Shown here: one piece after another, positions 11,837 to 24,570 of the stretch
Layout: every line of letters begins with the position of its first letter
How positions within the stretch are numbered: the first letter of the stretch is position 1
Assembly (NCBI RefSeq): GCF_046630445.1
Contig: NC_092338.1
Coordinates: forward strand, 154,788,001 to 154,852,000
DNA: 64,000 bases
DNA from: Rutidosis leptorrhynchoides
Lineage: Eukaryota; Streptophyta; Magnoliopsida; Asterales; Asteraceae
Reading direction: 5' to 3'
Position numbers and translations under genes: made by a program
Notes under the pieces: generated by a model
The model's database searches: none
What the model was told of the DNA's origin: nothing
The model's input: the letters and a program-made list of their open reading frames with translations, nothing else

Positions 11837-14207
11837 TGTAAGACCCTGTTTCAGTTCAGTCTTGTGTAGTTGATTGGGACACCGTCTAGTAAAGAAAGAC
11901 TGAACGCCGTCGAGATTGTAGGACGCCGTCCAGATGAACTGGCGGGCCAGCTGTGCAGTTTTGTTATTGGAACCGGATTTGTAGCCATATTATCAGTTGG
12001 GATTCAGTTTTGGATCACTTTTCACATACATAAACACTCCCACTTCATTCTTAGAGAGAGAAAGTGATTCTAGAGAGAGATTTGGAGATTTGGGGAAGAA
12101 GGAGCTTGGAACGATCGAAAGCTCGGGTTTTAAAGTTGTTCCTTTCATTCTCGGCCACGTTGTGGTAGTATTGGTAAGTTCTAACTCCGAATTTCATTTG
12201 TTAGATTTGAGTTCCAAGTTAGGGTTTTGATTGTGTGTTCTTGAATAAGACCCACTAGTTGATAAATGGGTGTTTAAGTGAGTAAATGGTGTTGATGACC
12301 ATTGTTGGTGGGTTTTGGGTTGGATGATGAGATTGATTAGTTGATAATCATGTTTGGGTGTGAAATCACTAGTTAACTTAGATTATAAGTGATTAGTGGT
12401 GTAAGCTTGCAAAATGGGTGTTTTGACTTTGAGATTGGGTCAAAATGAGTTTGTGTCAAATGTTGCAAGTAATATGTTGATGATGAAACCTTGAGTTAAA
12501 TGAGTTTTTAGAACATAATCACTAGTCGATTGTGATTATGGGGGTTTTCGGGTGAGATTTGACTTAGTCAAAGTGGAAGTAAGTGCAAATGGGTCAATAT
12601 TGCACTTATTGGTGTTTTGAGTATAAGCTAGAGTGTTTAGCTTATTTTTTGTGAATTACTTAGGTGATTTACATTTGGACGATAAGGAGCTCAAGCGGGA
12701 TTTGCTTTTCAAGTAATCGATGTGAGTGAAATATTTATACGTTTATGTATATATTTTTGGTTGCTTGTGAGCGACGTGGTAAGTGATATCCATTAGGATT
12801 CACTTTTCGGGGACCACAATTGGGTTGGAAAATATAGTGAGTGATATCCATATGGATGGCCCTTTGTTGGCTATAATTGGTTGCGTTATGTGGTGAGTGA
12901 TATCCGGGAGGATTAACACTTTGTCGACCACGATTGGAGGTGAGGCATGTGACGAGTGATTAATGTTTGACCTATCGCTCTTCGTCGGTCATATGTGCAT
13001 GTTTGGTTATGTAGCTAGTGATTAATGGTTGACCTATCACTCTTCGTCGGTTACATGTGTGCGGTTGGTTATGTGACGAGTGATTATTGCTTGACCTATC
13101 ACTCTTCGTCAGTCACATGTGTATGTTTGGTTATGTGGCGAGTGATTAATGTTTGACCTATCGCTCTTCGTCGGCCACATGTGTGTGTTGGGGTAAGTGG
13201 TGAGTGTTATCCGTTTAGGGATCCGCTCTTCGTTGGCCACTTATCGTAGGATGGTAAGCGGTTTCGCTTTTCGTCGGCCATCCTTGTGATTGAGGTAAGT
13301 GTCAACGTTTCGGTTGCACTTTTCGTCAGCGTCATGGTGCGTAGTGGTGAGTGGTTAACGTATTTGACCTACCGCTCTTCGTCGGCCACGTACACGTTGC
13401 GATGGGTGGTGAGTGGTTAATGTATTTGATCTACCGCTCTTCGTCGGCCACCATTGAGTCGAATGTCGGCATTGTGTATATTGGCATGTGTAAGTTTTTT
13501 TTAGCATTGTACGTATTTTTGTTGTTGGCACGTATTATTGTTGAGATCTCTATGCTTTTGGTTTTGACTTGTTGTACGTACGATTATACGATTATTGCGG
13601 TTTGCTAATGATATTGTGTTATTTGTGTAGGTGTATGCAAGTGATTGAATTATGTATGTATGCGTATAAGTATTGCATTCACTAAGCATTAGCTTACCCT
13701 CTCGTTGTTTACATTTTTTTAGGTTCGGAGGCGGACGTGGCAAGGGTATGCTCGGGATTAGATGATTTCCCCTTTTGATGCTTGCTTGGATTATATTTGG
13801 ATTTGGCCTGGGATTTGGGTAGTTTATCCCCAAACATCATGCTCGTAGTTTTGTTTGGAACTTAAACTCATTTGGGTCGAAATTGCTACTTTAACGTAAT
13901 TTGGGTCGATGTGGGCCCGGTTTGTAAAACTTGGTTTGATGATGGAATTCTCTTAGTTTTAATTATTAAAACATGTTGTGAAAACCGTTTAGTTTAAAAG
14001 TGTCGGGAAGCTGGTTTTCCGCTCGCGTGATTTGGAAAAACTGATCAGAAACTTTCAGTACATTTGGACGCCGTCCAAAAGGCTTGGACGCCGTCCAGGT
14101 CTTCATTGCTGGACGCTGTCCAGATAACTGGACGCCGTCCAGATACACTGTCACACAAATTTTTTTTAAGTCGTGTTTTCGATCGGATAACGGGTTGGGT
14201 CGTTACA
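11837..14207 (+). repeat. Right LTR of element 1 (2371 bp)
   Basis: Direct copy of 6241-8622 with scattered substitutions and small indels, for example loss of part of the first palindrome cluster near 11880-11930. It contains the second copy of hairpin array I (12776-13451) and palindromes starting 14066, 14086, 14111 and 14130. Confidence 0.92.
12776..13451 (+). repeat. Hairpin array I, second LTR copy
   Basis: Same units as 7203-7878. Some stems are complete here but broken in the other LTR: gtgac/gtcac near 13074-13114 and aggatgg/ccatcct at 13248-13284. Confidence 0.85.
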
Positions 14208-15352
14208 AGTGGTATCAGAGCATGGTCTAAGGGATTTAGGCGACTTGAGATAGGCGCCTAGACTTAGACTTTTTTTGTATGTGCTTATTTGTTGCGGGAC
14301 TTGTAGGATTACGGGTCGGTTTGGGTTTTAGTTAGTGTCCTAGAGAATAGGTGAACTTGCTATGTATTGATTATGTTGTTACTAATCATGTTGTTTTGTG
14401 TTGAACATCTAGCAAGATGGTTGTTGTATTCATGAGCTCGGCATGGCGTGTGAGCGTAATAATGCTTCGCGACCATTATGGAATTACCCTATGATGATGG
14501 TAAGACTTGGTGCTTCCAAGCATTCCTTAGTGTTGGGCGAAAGATTTTTACCAAGCCATGAGAATGGGCTATGGTGTTGTTTTGGTAGCGCGTAGTCGCT
14601 TTTGTGTCGAAATCGATGAAACATAAGTTTGTCGGGTATGGATGACTTAAGGTCACTTTAGCATTATGATGGGGGAAATCGGATGAATGGAACCCAGAAG
14701 TCGAGTCTTTTAGGCTCGATGAATGTTGATAGTGGAGTCTATGTGACGCGATGTCAGGTGCCTCTTTCATACCTGCAAGCGTATGTTCGACTCCGACGAT
14801 GTTGTGGTTACATTGTACTTAGGGTACCAGAGAGAAACCCTTAGGTACATGAGTGACTAGGTGGAACTTTAACAAGCTATGGCAATCGGAGGATTGCACG
14901 AATAAGTTGTGTAATTTGTGATGAACTTCTCGCTCGAAGTGATTTAAGGATAGGTTAAGATCCTTTGTAGGCTCAAGGTTGGAGCGAGATGTAGTGATGG
15001 ATCGTGTGAACCCAATTGTTGGAAAAGTCTACCTCTAGGTAGCATTGTACGGTTGTGCAAGGTGCGTGTTGTGTTGGCTTTATGTCGTTGCGTGAATGAC
15101 GCCAACGGGTGACGAGGAATGGAATAATTATGCATGTATGCATATAATGTATTTTTGTGTAGCGTGAAATGTGGGATAGTCGCGGTGTTCAAGACACCAC
15201 ATTGTACGTAACGAGTGGAATTGTCGCGGTGTTTAAGACACCACTCATTGGTTTGATTGACATGTGGAATTGTCACGGTGTTTAAGACACCACATTGTCA
15301 TGAGAGTGAGTTAGTCGTGGTGTTTAAGACATCACCCGGGGGATTAGTGATT
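14208..15352 (+). repeat. Second, gag-less internal copy of element 1
   Basis: Begins with the primer site TGGTATCAGAGC (14210-14221) and follows the first internal region. It skips about 1.26 kb including the whole gag, with a junction at 14476 in a short ttat microhomology, then continues to hairpin array II. It ends within the equivalent of the fifth hairpin, after 15352, where unrelated sequence starts. Confidence 0.85.
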
Positions 15353-15982
15353 CAGCTGAAGTTGCAGGTCACAACTTCTATATTTTTGGGGTGAAGAAGT
15401 CGTCTGTATTATAAAGTTTAGAAGTACAGAAGGTGGTACCTTTTTGGGTTTGGTAGCTCACAAGAAAAATAAACAAGGAAAATGAAAATTGTTTGGTGCT
15501 TGTTCTTTATGGACGTACACAGCAAAAGAAAGAAAGAAATTGAGGCAAGGTGTATTGCTTAGTTTACGTTTGGTCCCCACCTTATTTTTGTGCAAGAAAA
15601 AGGAGAAGGTAGGTTGCTTTGATTAGTAGAGAGTATTAATTTTCTGAAAAAAAGAAAGAAAAGACAAAAGCAAAAAGCTAGGTGAAATTAAAGTCAAAGT
15701 GGTGTTGGTGTGATATTTTTGAAGTGAAAGTGTTTTTTTTTTTTTATGTAAATAGCTATAAGGTTGACTGGAATTCGGTTGACCTTCACAAGAGTTGACT
15801 GGTGACAATTGATTTTGACTTGAAAGTCAAACTTTTACTATCTTTTCAAAATTTGAGAGTTTTTCGGATTGTCAGGTTTTCACGAGGAAACTTGATAAGT
15901 TTATCCAATTGACTCTCCGATAGTCAATCTCTAGCCTCTTTTTCTAGGTTTTACGAGTTTAGTCAAATTTTAATATAGTCAA
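15353..15982. other. Stretch with no recognisable gene
   Basis: Lies between the truncated end of element 1 and the first readable copia gag codons. Purine-rich with AAAG runs. I see no LTR end, primer site or frame; it could be leader sequence of the interrupted copia element. Confidence 0.3.
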
Positions 15983-16450
15983 ATGTTTTACTCGTGTGAC
16001 GAAATGAAGGAAGAAAAGTGTAGGGCTTTAAGACAGGAATGGAAAAATTTTAAGGCACTGAGAACTGAGAAATTAGAGGACACGATAACGAGGTATCGTC
16101 ATCTTATATCCGAGATGGAAAGCTGTGGAATTGAGGTGACGCAATCTAAAGCTGTAAAAGTTCTAAAAGAGGGATTGCAAAGGAAATAAGAGCCATACAT
16201 TGAGTAGATTGAATCGGGAGCATGGGCTTGCAACAATGTTCTTACTCTTAATTCGTTTATATCCAAGTTGAGGGGGAAGGAATTGGAGAAATGTACTAGA
16301 AGAAATGTACTTCAAGATTCTAAGATAAACGGTGTGTTTGCATCCGGGTTTAAGAGTGAGGTTGAGATTGTTGGTGATTGCGTTAAGGATGAATCTTCAG
16401 ATGACAGTGGTGATGCTGTTACTGAGATTGAAAATCCGGTTAGGGAAGAA
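15983..16450 (+). pseudogene. Copia gag fragment 1 (UBN2-like), interrupted by solo LTR A
   Basis: First piece of an old copia gag. One frame runs from 15983 to the insertion point, with in-frame stops at 16187 (TAA) and 16205 (TAG). The segment with EWKNFKALRTEKLEDTITRY and RHLISEMESCGIEV is the typical copia gag helical core (UBN2 type). A later FISKLRGKELEK block matches the end of that domain. The frame ends in a complete codon at 16450, which is the end of the 5-bp duplication aagaa. The next piece resumes at 20813 in the same frame. Confidence 0.8.
16446..16450. repeat. Target site duplication of solo LTR A, left copy
   Basis: aagaa, repeated at 20808-20812 on the other side of the LTR. 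Confidence 0.85.
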
Positions 16451-17407
16451 TTAAAGGACCCGTCCTAATCCATATGGATGAATACATTACATTTGGTTAC
16501 ATCGCGAGGTACTTGACCTCTATATGATACATTTTACAAACATTGCATTCGTTTTTAAAAGACAAACTTTCATTTCATCGAAAGTTGACGGCATGCATAC
16601 CATTTCATAATATATCCAACTATAATTGACTTAATAATTATCTTGATGAACTCAACGACTCGAATGCAATGTCTTTTAAAATATGTCATGAATGACTCCA
16701 AGTAATATCTCTAAAATGAGCCAATGCACAGCGGAAGATTTCTTTAATACCTGAGAATAAACATGATTTCAAGTGTCAACCAAAAGGTTGGTGAGTTCAT
16801 TAGTTTATCATAATCAATCATTTCCATAATTTTAATAGACCACAAGATTTCATATATTGTCACACGTAACTCGCGAATTAAAATTCATTCATATGGTGAA
16901 CACATGGTAACCGACCTTAACAGGATGCATATAGAATATCCCCATCATTCCGGGACTCACATCGGACATGATAAATCGAAGTACTAAAGCAGTTCAAATT
17001 CTCTGACTGGGGCTTGTTAGTGCCCATAGATCTATCTTTAGGATTCGCGTCAATTGGTGGCAATTATCATAAAAACCAATTCTTAGGCTACCAAGCTAAA
17101 AAGGGGCATATTCGGTTCGATAATCCAACCATAGAATGTAGTTTTGATTACTTGTGTCTATTTCGTAAAGCATTTATAAAAGCAGCACATGTATTCTCAG
17201 TCCCAAAAATATATATATTGCAAAAGCATTTAAAAAGAGAGCAAATGAAACTCACAATGTTGTATTTTGTAGTAAAAATACATATGACGACATTGAACAA
17301 CTGAACAATGCAGGGTTGGCCTCGGATTCACGAACCTATATCATTTGTATATATATTAAAACATATATTTGTAATTGAACAATTTCATATTTTATATCTT
17401 ATTTATC

Positions 17408-17408
17408 T

Positions 17409-17456
<48 letters not shown>
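17408..17456. repeat. TA microsatellite in LTR A
   Basis: Nearly pure TA run, followed to about 18050 by AT-rich sequence with many ATA, AAT and GATAAT words. Confidence 0.9.
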
Positions 17457-17460
<4 letters not shown>

Positions 17461-18093
17461 GTGTATATATTCAAATTACATATCATCTATATAGTTACAT
17501 TAATATATATATATCTGATTAGTATTATATATAAAATAGATATTAATTTGTTATATATGTATATTTATGTAAAAGTCATTAATATCATTAATACATACTT
17601 ATATGTATTGTTACTTATACATGTTTTTATATACATAATGTTTATTTGGAAAAATAATATTAATAATAGAAATAAAAATTATATATGATTATAATGATAA
17701 TATTAATAATAACAATACTATTAATAATAAGTATTATAGCAAATTTTATTACTAATAATAGTTAGGATAATAATTTTGATAATATAATAATAATGATACT
17801 CATAATATTAATATTAATACATATAGTTATCTAATTATATTGATAATAATGATAATGACAATAATAATACATAATGATAATACTAATAAATTTAGAATGA
17901 TATTAATACTAATAATAATTATAATACAAAAAAATAATAACAATAATAATAATGATAATATTCATAATACTTGATAATAATAGTGCTATTGATTATTAAT
18001 ACTTAATAATAATAATCACAACAATAATAATCATAATAATAATAGATATATAAGAAAAAATGTGTATACCCTTTAAAAAGCCTCCTAAAAAGA

Positions 18094-18166
18094 ATTGCCC
18101 GAGACCGGACTCGAACCCAAGACCTCTCGCTTAACCCCAACACCTCTAAACCATTGTTCTACCAGT
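18094..18166 (-). ncRNA. tRNA-like Pol III unit in LTR A
   Basis: Reverse complement shows GGTTCGAGTCC (B-box / T-loop type) at 18107-18117, preceded by gagaggtc and an A-box-like ggtagaac segment. A run of five T follows downstream. It matches units at the same place in LTRs C, D and F. It does not fold as an evident complete tRNA. Confidence 0.65.
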
Positions 18167-18289
18167 TCGTTTTTGAATTGTTTGGAATTCAATTCCTTTT
18201 AACTCTTGTGATCGTCTTCATTAGCTCAATTAACATTATCACAAAATCATAATCATCATTATCTAAATCATAACATCATTCATAATCGC

Positions 18290-18560
18290 CATTCATCATC
18301 TTCATCATCGTCATATCGTTATCATCATCATACTATGATCATCGATTATCTACCATCTTCATCATCATCAAAATATTATATCATCATCATCATCATAATT
18401 TACATCGATCATCACCCTCACATCATCCTCATGCATCGTACCCGTAACATCATCATCATCATATAATATCGTTGTCATCATAATCATTCTTCCATGATCG
18501 TCATCACCTCACTCTCTATCACCTTCTCAATCATAAACAATCATCATCAACGTCATGCAA
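18290..18560. repeat. ATC/CATCAT microsatellite region
   Basis: Dense, imperfect CATCAT runs inside solo LTR A. Confidence 0.8.
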
Positions 18561-20479
18561 CATCATCACCTATCTTGATTTCATGCATCATCATTCCCCG
18601 TTCCTTGTTTCAGCCCAAGAGAGAAAAAAAACAGCAGTTGGATTCACGGCCCAAAGGCAAAACAGAAGATGGCAGTCTATCAAGAGCTAAAGTTCGGCCC
18701 AAGTATAAAGGACAGGCCCAACTACTCGTGTGTCCAGGTTTTGGAAATAATTCGATCGACAAAGAATAAAAATGGTGGGGTTTTCTGAAATTGACAGAAA
18801 AGGAAACAACATCACTTTTCCTCTTTGTTCTTTAATCATCATCATTAATCATAAAGTATTTTCTATTAAATCATTATCATTATCGTCTTCCATCTCTATC
18901 AACATCTTTCATTCCTCATCATATTCACTGTAACCGCAAAATAGAAACGGGAATAACAATGGTACAGCAGCAGTAGCGAAACCAAACTAGCTATGGTGAT
19001 GGTTATAATGGTTTGCTCGTGGTATTTGATTTGATATTATCGTGAAATAGAAACAGGAACAAACTACAATTACTTGTTAACTATGGTGGTTCGAACAAGA
19101 AAACGAAGGTTGCAACAGGAGCCATTTACAAGTATTGTGTAGTAGAAAACGAATGGGTTTTCAATGGTTGCAGATTAACGAGAAAGAAACAGAAAAATCA
19201 GGAGGAAGAGAGGAGAGATATGGATTTGAGAGAAAAGCTTGGTAAATGGTTGTAGGGTGACGTTGGGGTTGTCGTGGGTTGTTTTGATGGCGAACAAGAA
19301 TAAGCCGGACAGTAGCGGGTTGAAGAAATACACGTTGGTCGATGGTTGTGGTATGTTATTCAAATGAAACACAAGAAAATAGTAGTAGGGTGGTGATCGA
19401 ACTGGTTCAGCAAAACCAAACGGGAAACAACGATTTACGATGATGATCTTGGTGGTGGTTTAATGGGTTTCATTATTGTTAGATGGTTAGTCGACAGGAA
19501 CAAGAATGGGAGTGGTATTCCATGGTGGTGTTTTCTAATGGTTTGATTCTCGAAGTAAAACAGAAACAAGCGGTAGCATTTGGTGGTTTTTGGCTAATGG
19601 AGAAGAAGGGAGTGATTAAAGTGGGTTCAAAAATGGTGGTTTCTATTGGAGGTGAAGATGAACCGAAAGTGGTTGATGGTGGTCATTTGGTCTTGGTGAT
19701 GGTTATAGTTTGAACAAAGCAAGAACCATATATAAATAGAACCAAGGCACTAGTAGTAGTGTTGTGGGTTTTGAATATAGAATATGAATATGAATTAATT
19801 TGCCGTTTGTTTTGAAGATTAAATTGAGAGATGGAAGTGAATTTATGAAGTGGGTGTTGTCAATTAGTTGAAGAAGAAAAATAAGGTTGCCCTCCTATAT
19901 GCATACGTATTTATAATGTGTAAAAAAAAATGATAATCAAACACAGTGATTAACTCACCAATTTGTGTCTTCATTCAAATTATGATTAGGGGTTCAATCA
20001 GTTGAAAACAGAGACATATATAATAATACTAAATAATATAATAATGTTTCAATTATAAGAATGGAATCAGTAAATTGGGTGATGAATACAAATTCACGGG
20101 TTGATTGAATATTATTCTGCCGACAGTTATCACGGACTGTGTATCATGCGAAATCAGTGGCGAATAAAAATGTTCAGAAAAATCCCATATTTTTAAATTA
20201 ACTATATTTATTTATTTTGGTCATTATGATATAAAATTCGATCATTAACTATTAAATAAAAATTACATTAATTATTCACTCCCAACCCCAAGTAAAATAT
20301 AAAAACTTTTAAAATTTAACAATTGGTTCCTAAATATATTTTTAATAAGTCTAAAATTTATAGAACTCATTTTCGTATCACAGTTTATTTTAAAATTACA
20401 TATGTTTGAATTTAACTTGCTTAATATCAATCGGAACATCAGACGAGTATTACAATCATTTAATATTTATTTTTAATAT

Positions 20480-20481
20480 AC

Positions 20482-20524
<43 letters not shown>
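20480..20524. repeat. TA microsatellite near the end of LTR A
   Basis: Uninterrupted TA dinucleotides. Confidence 0.9.
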
Positions 20525-20527
<3 letters not shown>

Positions 20528-20812
20528 AAATAATATTTATTATAATATCCTATTTTTATTTTTATTAATTTTTAATAACAACAACATATAATACTTCAAA
20601 TTATATTTCGAATTACTATTTATATATACATACACACATATCTATTTACAATTAATTGTTCGTGAATTGTCGAGAGCAATCGAAGGTCAATTGAATATAT
20701 GAAACATTTCAAACTTTTTGAGACTCAACCTTACAGACTTTGCTTATCGTGTCGGAAACATATAAAGATCAAGTTTAAATTTGGTCAGAAATTTATGGGT
20801 CGTCACAAAGAA

Positions 20813-22165
20813 GAGACAATTGTGAATGTTGTTGCTGATAGTATTGAGAAGCTGGAGATAGTGTCAGACAGTTCTCGATCGGAGTCTGAAATTGAGGTCT
20901 CGAACCAATTGTGCATTCATGGCCAACACGTCAAGTAATGATAAGGTATGTAATCAACCTACTTCTTTTTGTTCTAAATGTGTTGATTTTGAGCAGGAGA
21001 TTGATAGACTTGAGTATGTTATCTCCAGGCTTAATCAGATTCCTGTAACTTGTGAGAATTGTCCAAAACTTAAGCTTGAACTTAAGAACTTAAGTTTAGA
21101 AAATCAGACAAATAAGAAGAATTATCAGGATGCAGTGTATTATCTGAATAAGCAAAAGGAGTATGTTGATGTCATTAAGGCTTTAGAAAATCAGGTAGGT
21201 CACTTGAAAGCAACAGTTGTAGATGATCAGAAAGTGATTAATATGTATTTGAGTCAGATAGAAGCAATTAAGGTAGAAAAGGATTCTTATAAGTTAAAGT
21301 TTGAATCAGAAAAGGCTAGGATTGACAATTGGCAGAGAACGTCATATGTGATGCAAACCTTTAACCCTCCTAAGACTGAGAAACATCAAGGTTTAGGTTA
21401 TAATCAGGTTGCACTACCTTTTATGAATGAATACATCTATAAGCCTCGTGAGAAGTGTAGAAATGAGATCCTTGAACAACAACCCATTGAGTCTAAGGAG
21501 ATGCATGTTGAGTTTAAGAATGAACACGTTGAGAGTGAGAAGGTAGAGGTTAAGAAACCTGTAGAAGTTGTCTATGAGACAGAGTCCGATACTGATATCG
21601 ACACTGAGAAAGACAACAAACCATTCTTACCTGTGACTAAACCCATCACGATTTTGAAAAATCCCATGAGTGCTAATAACAAACCAAAACCAAGAAAAGT
21701 TGAGAAGTCTAGGAATCCTAAGGAGAAGCTTATGTTTCAAACACCTGTTAAGTATGAGAAAGAACTGAACTTAGAAAATGAGTATGTTCTTACTCCACCA
21801 CCTGAAGAACTTTTTAAGAGTGAGAGTTCTAAGACTAGCAGTGTGCCTAAGTTTGTTGACGAAGTTCTTTCTAATGATGAGATAGTTGAGGAGATTGTGT
21901 CAAAACCTATTAATAGACTTGAGTTAAAACCAAGAAGAGCTATTAAATTCAAGTCCTCTATGTTTAAATCAAAATCCAAGGTCAAGTCTGATCACAATCC
22001 AGTGGACAAGCCTGTTACTGAGGAAGGAGACCTTGAATATAAGACTATCTCTGGGGTCCCCATCAAGACCCCGAATGTCAAAAATAGGTACACACCTCCA
22101 CATAGACAAAATGTGAGTCATGAATGTAGACTTGACATGAGAGCAACTCATTACTCGGGTAAATT
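20813..22165 (+). pseudogene. Copia gag fragment 2 (coiled-coil region), interrupted by solo LTR B
   Basis: The frame continues from fragment 1 to a stop at 20938. A +1 shift then moves coding into the frame that is open from 20892 through 22165. That 1.27-kb part has Cys pairs CSKC and CENC near its N-terminus, then about 120 residues rich in heptad Leu/Ile and charged residues (predicted coiled coil). An acidic and Lys/Pro-rich linker follows. Copia gags with this layout are abundant in Asteraceae genomes as I know them. The frame stops being meaningful exactly at the duplication aaatt (22161-22165) and resumes, in phase, at 63250 with the zinc knuckle. One shift in the piece makes it a pseudogene. 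Confidence 0.8.
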
Positions 22166-22729
22166 TATAACGACCCAACTTTTCTACTTGTATCTGTGAT
22201 TATTACTTTCACGAAACTGTGTATTTGTGCGTACTGAGCTATATTATATTCTGGGATCTTAATTCATGTTAATTATTTTCGTTTATATTTTAGAACGTGC
22301 CATTAAGTACGTAGTTATTTAACTTGATCCCCGAATGCTTTTATGACCGTTAGTGTCACTTAACGTTTAGAACGAGCTATGTACTTTGTACGCGTTAAAC
22401 TTTGGTCATAATTGGAATATTATGACTACATAATACTAATTGTTATTTTTATAATGACAATTACTTGTGTTATTGGTTGCTTAATTATGCTTAGTAATTT
22501 ACTTATGCTCACTAGTTAGTCTTGTTGGACTTTCTACCTTATTGGACTTTAGCCTACCCTACTTGTGACAGCCTAGTTATGGGCCTAGAAGAAATAGGTA
22601 TATCGTGTTATTTTATTGTCATAATTTAAATGTGATATTTAAATTATGGGTAATTAATATGATTTAATTATAAGGAGTGAAATAATAAATTACGTGTTAA
22701 TAGTTTATTATGTGAGCATATGAATGCGC
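22166..22729 (+). repeat. LTR B, 5' piece (U3 start)
   Basis: Non-coding AT-rich LTR sequence ending in tgcgc, the duplication made by LTR C. It resumes after the second tgcgc at 48383-48387. Confidence 0.8.
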
Positions 22730-24310
22730 TGAAGCAACCCGTCTAAATCCATAAGGACGAATACAATAACATATGGTTACATTGTGAGGTTCTGACCTCT
22801 ATATGATACATTTTACAAACATTGCATTCATTTTTAAAAGACAAACTTTTATTACATTGAAAGTTGACAGGCATGCATACCATTTCATAATATGTCCCAA
22901 TCTATAAATGACTTAATAATAATCTTGAACTCAATGACTCGAATGCAACGTCTTTTGAAATATGCCATGAATGACTCCAAGTAAGGTCTCTAAAATGAGC
23001 AAATGCACAGCGAAAGATTTCTTTAATACCTGAGAATAAACATGCTTTCAAGTGTCAACCAAAAGGTTGGTAAGTTCATTAGTTTACCATAATCAATCAT
23101 TCCATAATTTTAATAGACCACAAGATTTTCTTTTTATAAAAATAATCCTCAAGCAGAATCCTCTCGTCTGCATTAAGATAAAATCATTCATATGGTGAAC
23201 ACCTGGTAACCGACATTAACAAGATGCATATAGAATATCTCCAAAACAGAATCCTCTCGTCTGTATATAATAATAAGTCGAAGTACTAAAGCATTCATAC
23301 CTTGGATGAGGTTTGTTAGGCCCATAGATCTATCTTTAGGATTCGCGTCAATTAGGGGTACTGTTCCCTAATTCTTAGGCTATCAAGCTAAAAGGGGCAT
23401 ATTCGATTTCGATAATCCAACCATAGAATGTAGTTTCGATTACTTGTGTCTATTTCGTAAAACATATATAATGTATTCTCAGTCCCAAAAATATATATTG
23501 CAAAAGCATTTAAAAAGGGAGCAAATGAAACTCACAATACTGTATTTTGTAGTAAAAATACATATGACGACATTGAACAAGTGCAAGTTTGGCCTCGAAT
23601 TCACGAACCTATATCATTTGTATATATATTAACACACGTAATTGTAATCAAACAAATATACATAATATTATTATTGATATGATTTTTATATCAATAACTT
23701 ATATATTTTATTATTTGATTAAATGACTCCATTTTATATATAAAAATATTAATATAGTTAAGTTATATATATTAAATATCTTTTTATATGAAGATCATTT
23801 GTTTGCGAAATTAATAATTTTGATAATACTAATATTAGTAATAATAATGATACTTTGTTATATTATCATAATTATGATAACAATACTTATAATTATTTTA
23901 GTGATTCCTTTAACTTAAAATTTTAATCATTTTCATAATAATATCAAAATTTCTATATTTGCAATCTTAATTGTATTACTAAAAATCTTTATATTCATAT
24001 TTCGCATTTAATTTCTAGACTTATAACTGCAGTTTTTAAAATTTTACCATAACAACTTTTATTGTTAACGTCATAATACAATTGTTATTAATATGTTTGT
24101 AATCATAGTAATTAATAATAAAAATAATAATACAATTATAATACTAAAAATAATAATGTTAATAATGTTAATACTAATAATATTAATAATGATAATAATA
24201 TAAACTATCTTAATGTTAATAATTTTAATAAACATTTTATTACTAATAATAACGATAATAATTGGTAATACAATAACATTAATAAGTAATAATAATAGCA
24301 TATCAATAAT

Positions 24311-24452
<142 letters not shown>

Positions 24453-24496
24453 TTTTAAAAAAGAAAACTACCTTCCCAAAAGCTTTTATAAAAAGA

Positions 24497-24570
24497 TTTG
24501 CCTCAAACCAGACTCGAACCCGCGACCTATCGTTAACCGACCCAACACCCAAACTAGCTGTTCCAATCTG
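24497..24570 (-). ncRNA. tRNA-like Pol III unit in LTR C
   Basis: Reverse complement has GGTTCGAGTC at 24511-24520, preceded by gataggtcgcg. A T5 run follows downstream. Equivalent in position to the units in A, D and F. Confidence 0.65.

Larger units (their letters stand above)
6241..15352 (+). mobile_element. Gypsy-type LTR element without pol, arranged LTR-internal-LTR-internal(deleted)
   Basis: Two direct LTR copies (6241-8622 and 11837-14207) start TGTAAGACCC and end GTTACA. Each is followed by a Met-tRNA primer site. The first internal region (8623-11836) has a dead gag and about 1.8 kb of structured non-coding sequence but no protease, RT or integrase. A purine tract precedes the second LTR. 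After the second LTR a second internal copy starts again at its primer site. It has lost the gag (a jump near 14476 from the equivalent of 8896 to about 10158) and stops abruptly at 15352 without a third LTR. Element-to-element recombination or tandem insertion followed by truncation would explain this. Gypsy assignment rests on the gag type and LTR ends. Confidence 0.85.
16451..20807 (-). mobile_element. Solo LTR A (4357 bp, minus orientation)
   Basis: On the plus strand it runs from ttaaaggacccgtcc (mutated form of TGAAACGACCCGTCC) to ggtcgtcaca. That is the reverse of the LTR that starts TGTCACGACCC in element F. There is one copy only, with no internal region, flanked by aagaa on both sides, so it formed by LTR-LTR recombination. 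It carries the family's conserved stem-loop (16775-16795), tRNA-like unit (18094-18166), TA and ATC microsatellites. Apparent frames inside it (for example 18494-18769, 19483-19713) look incidental. Confidence 0.88.
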
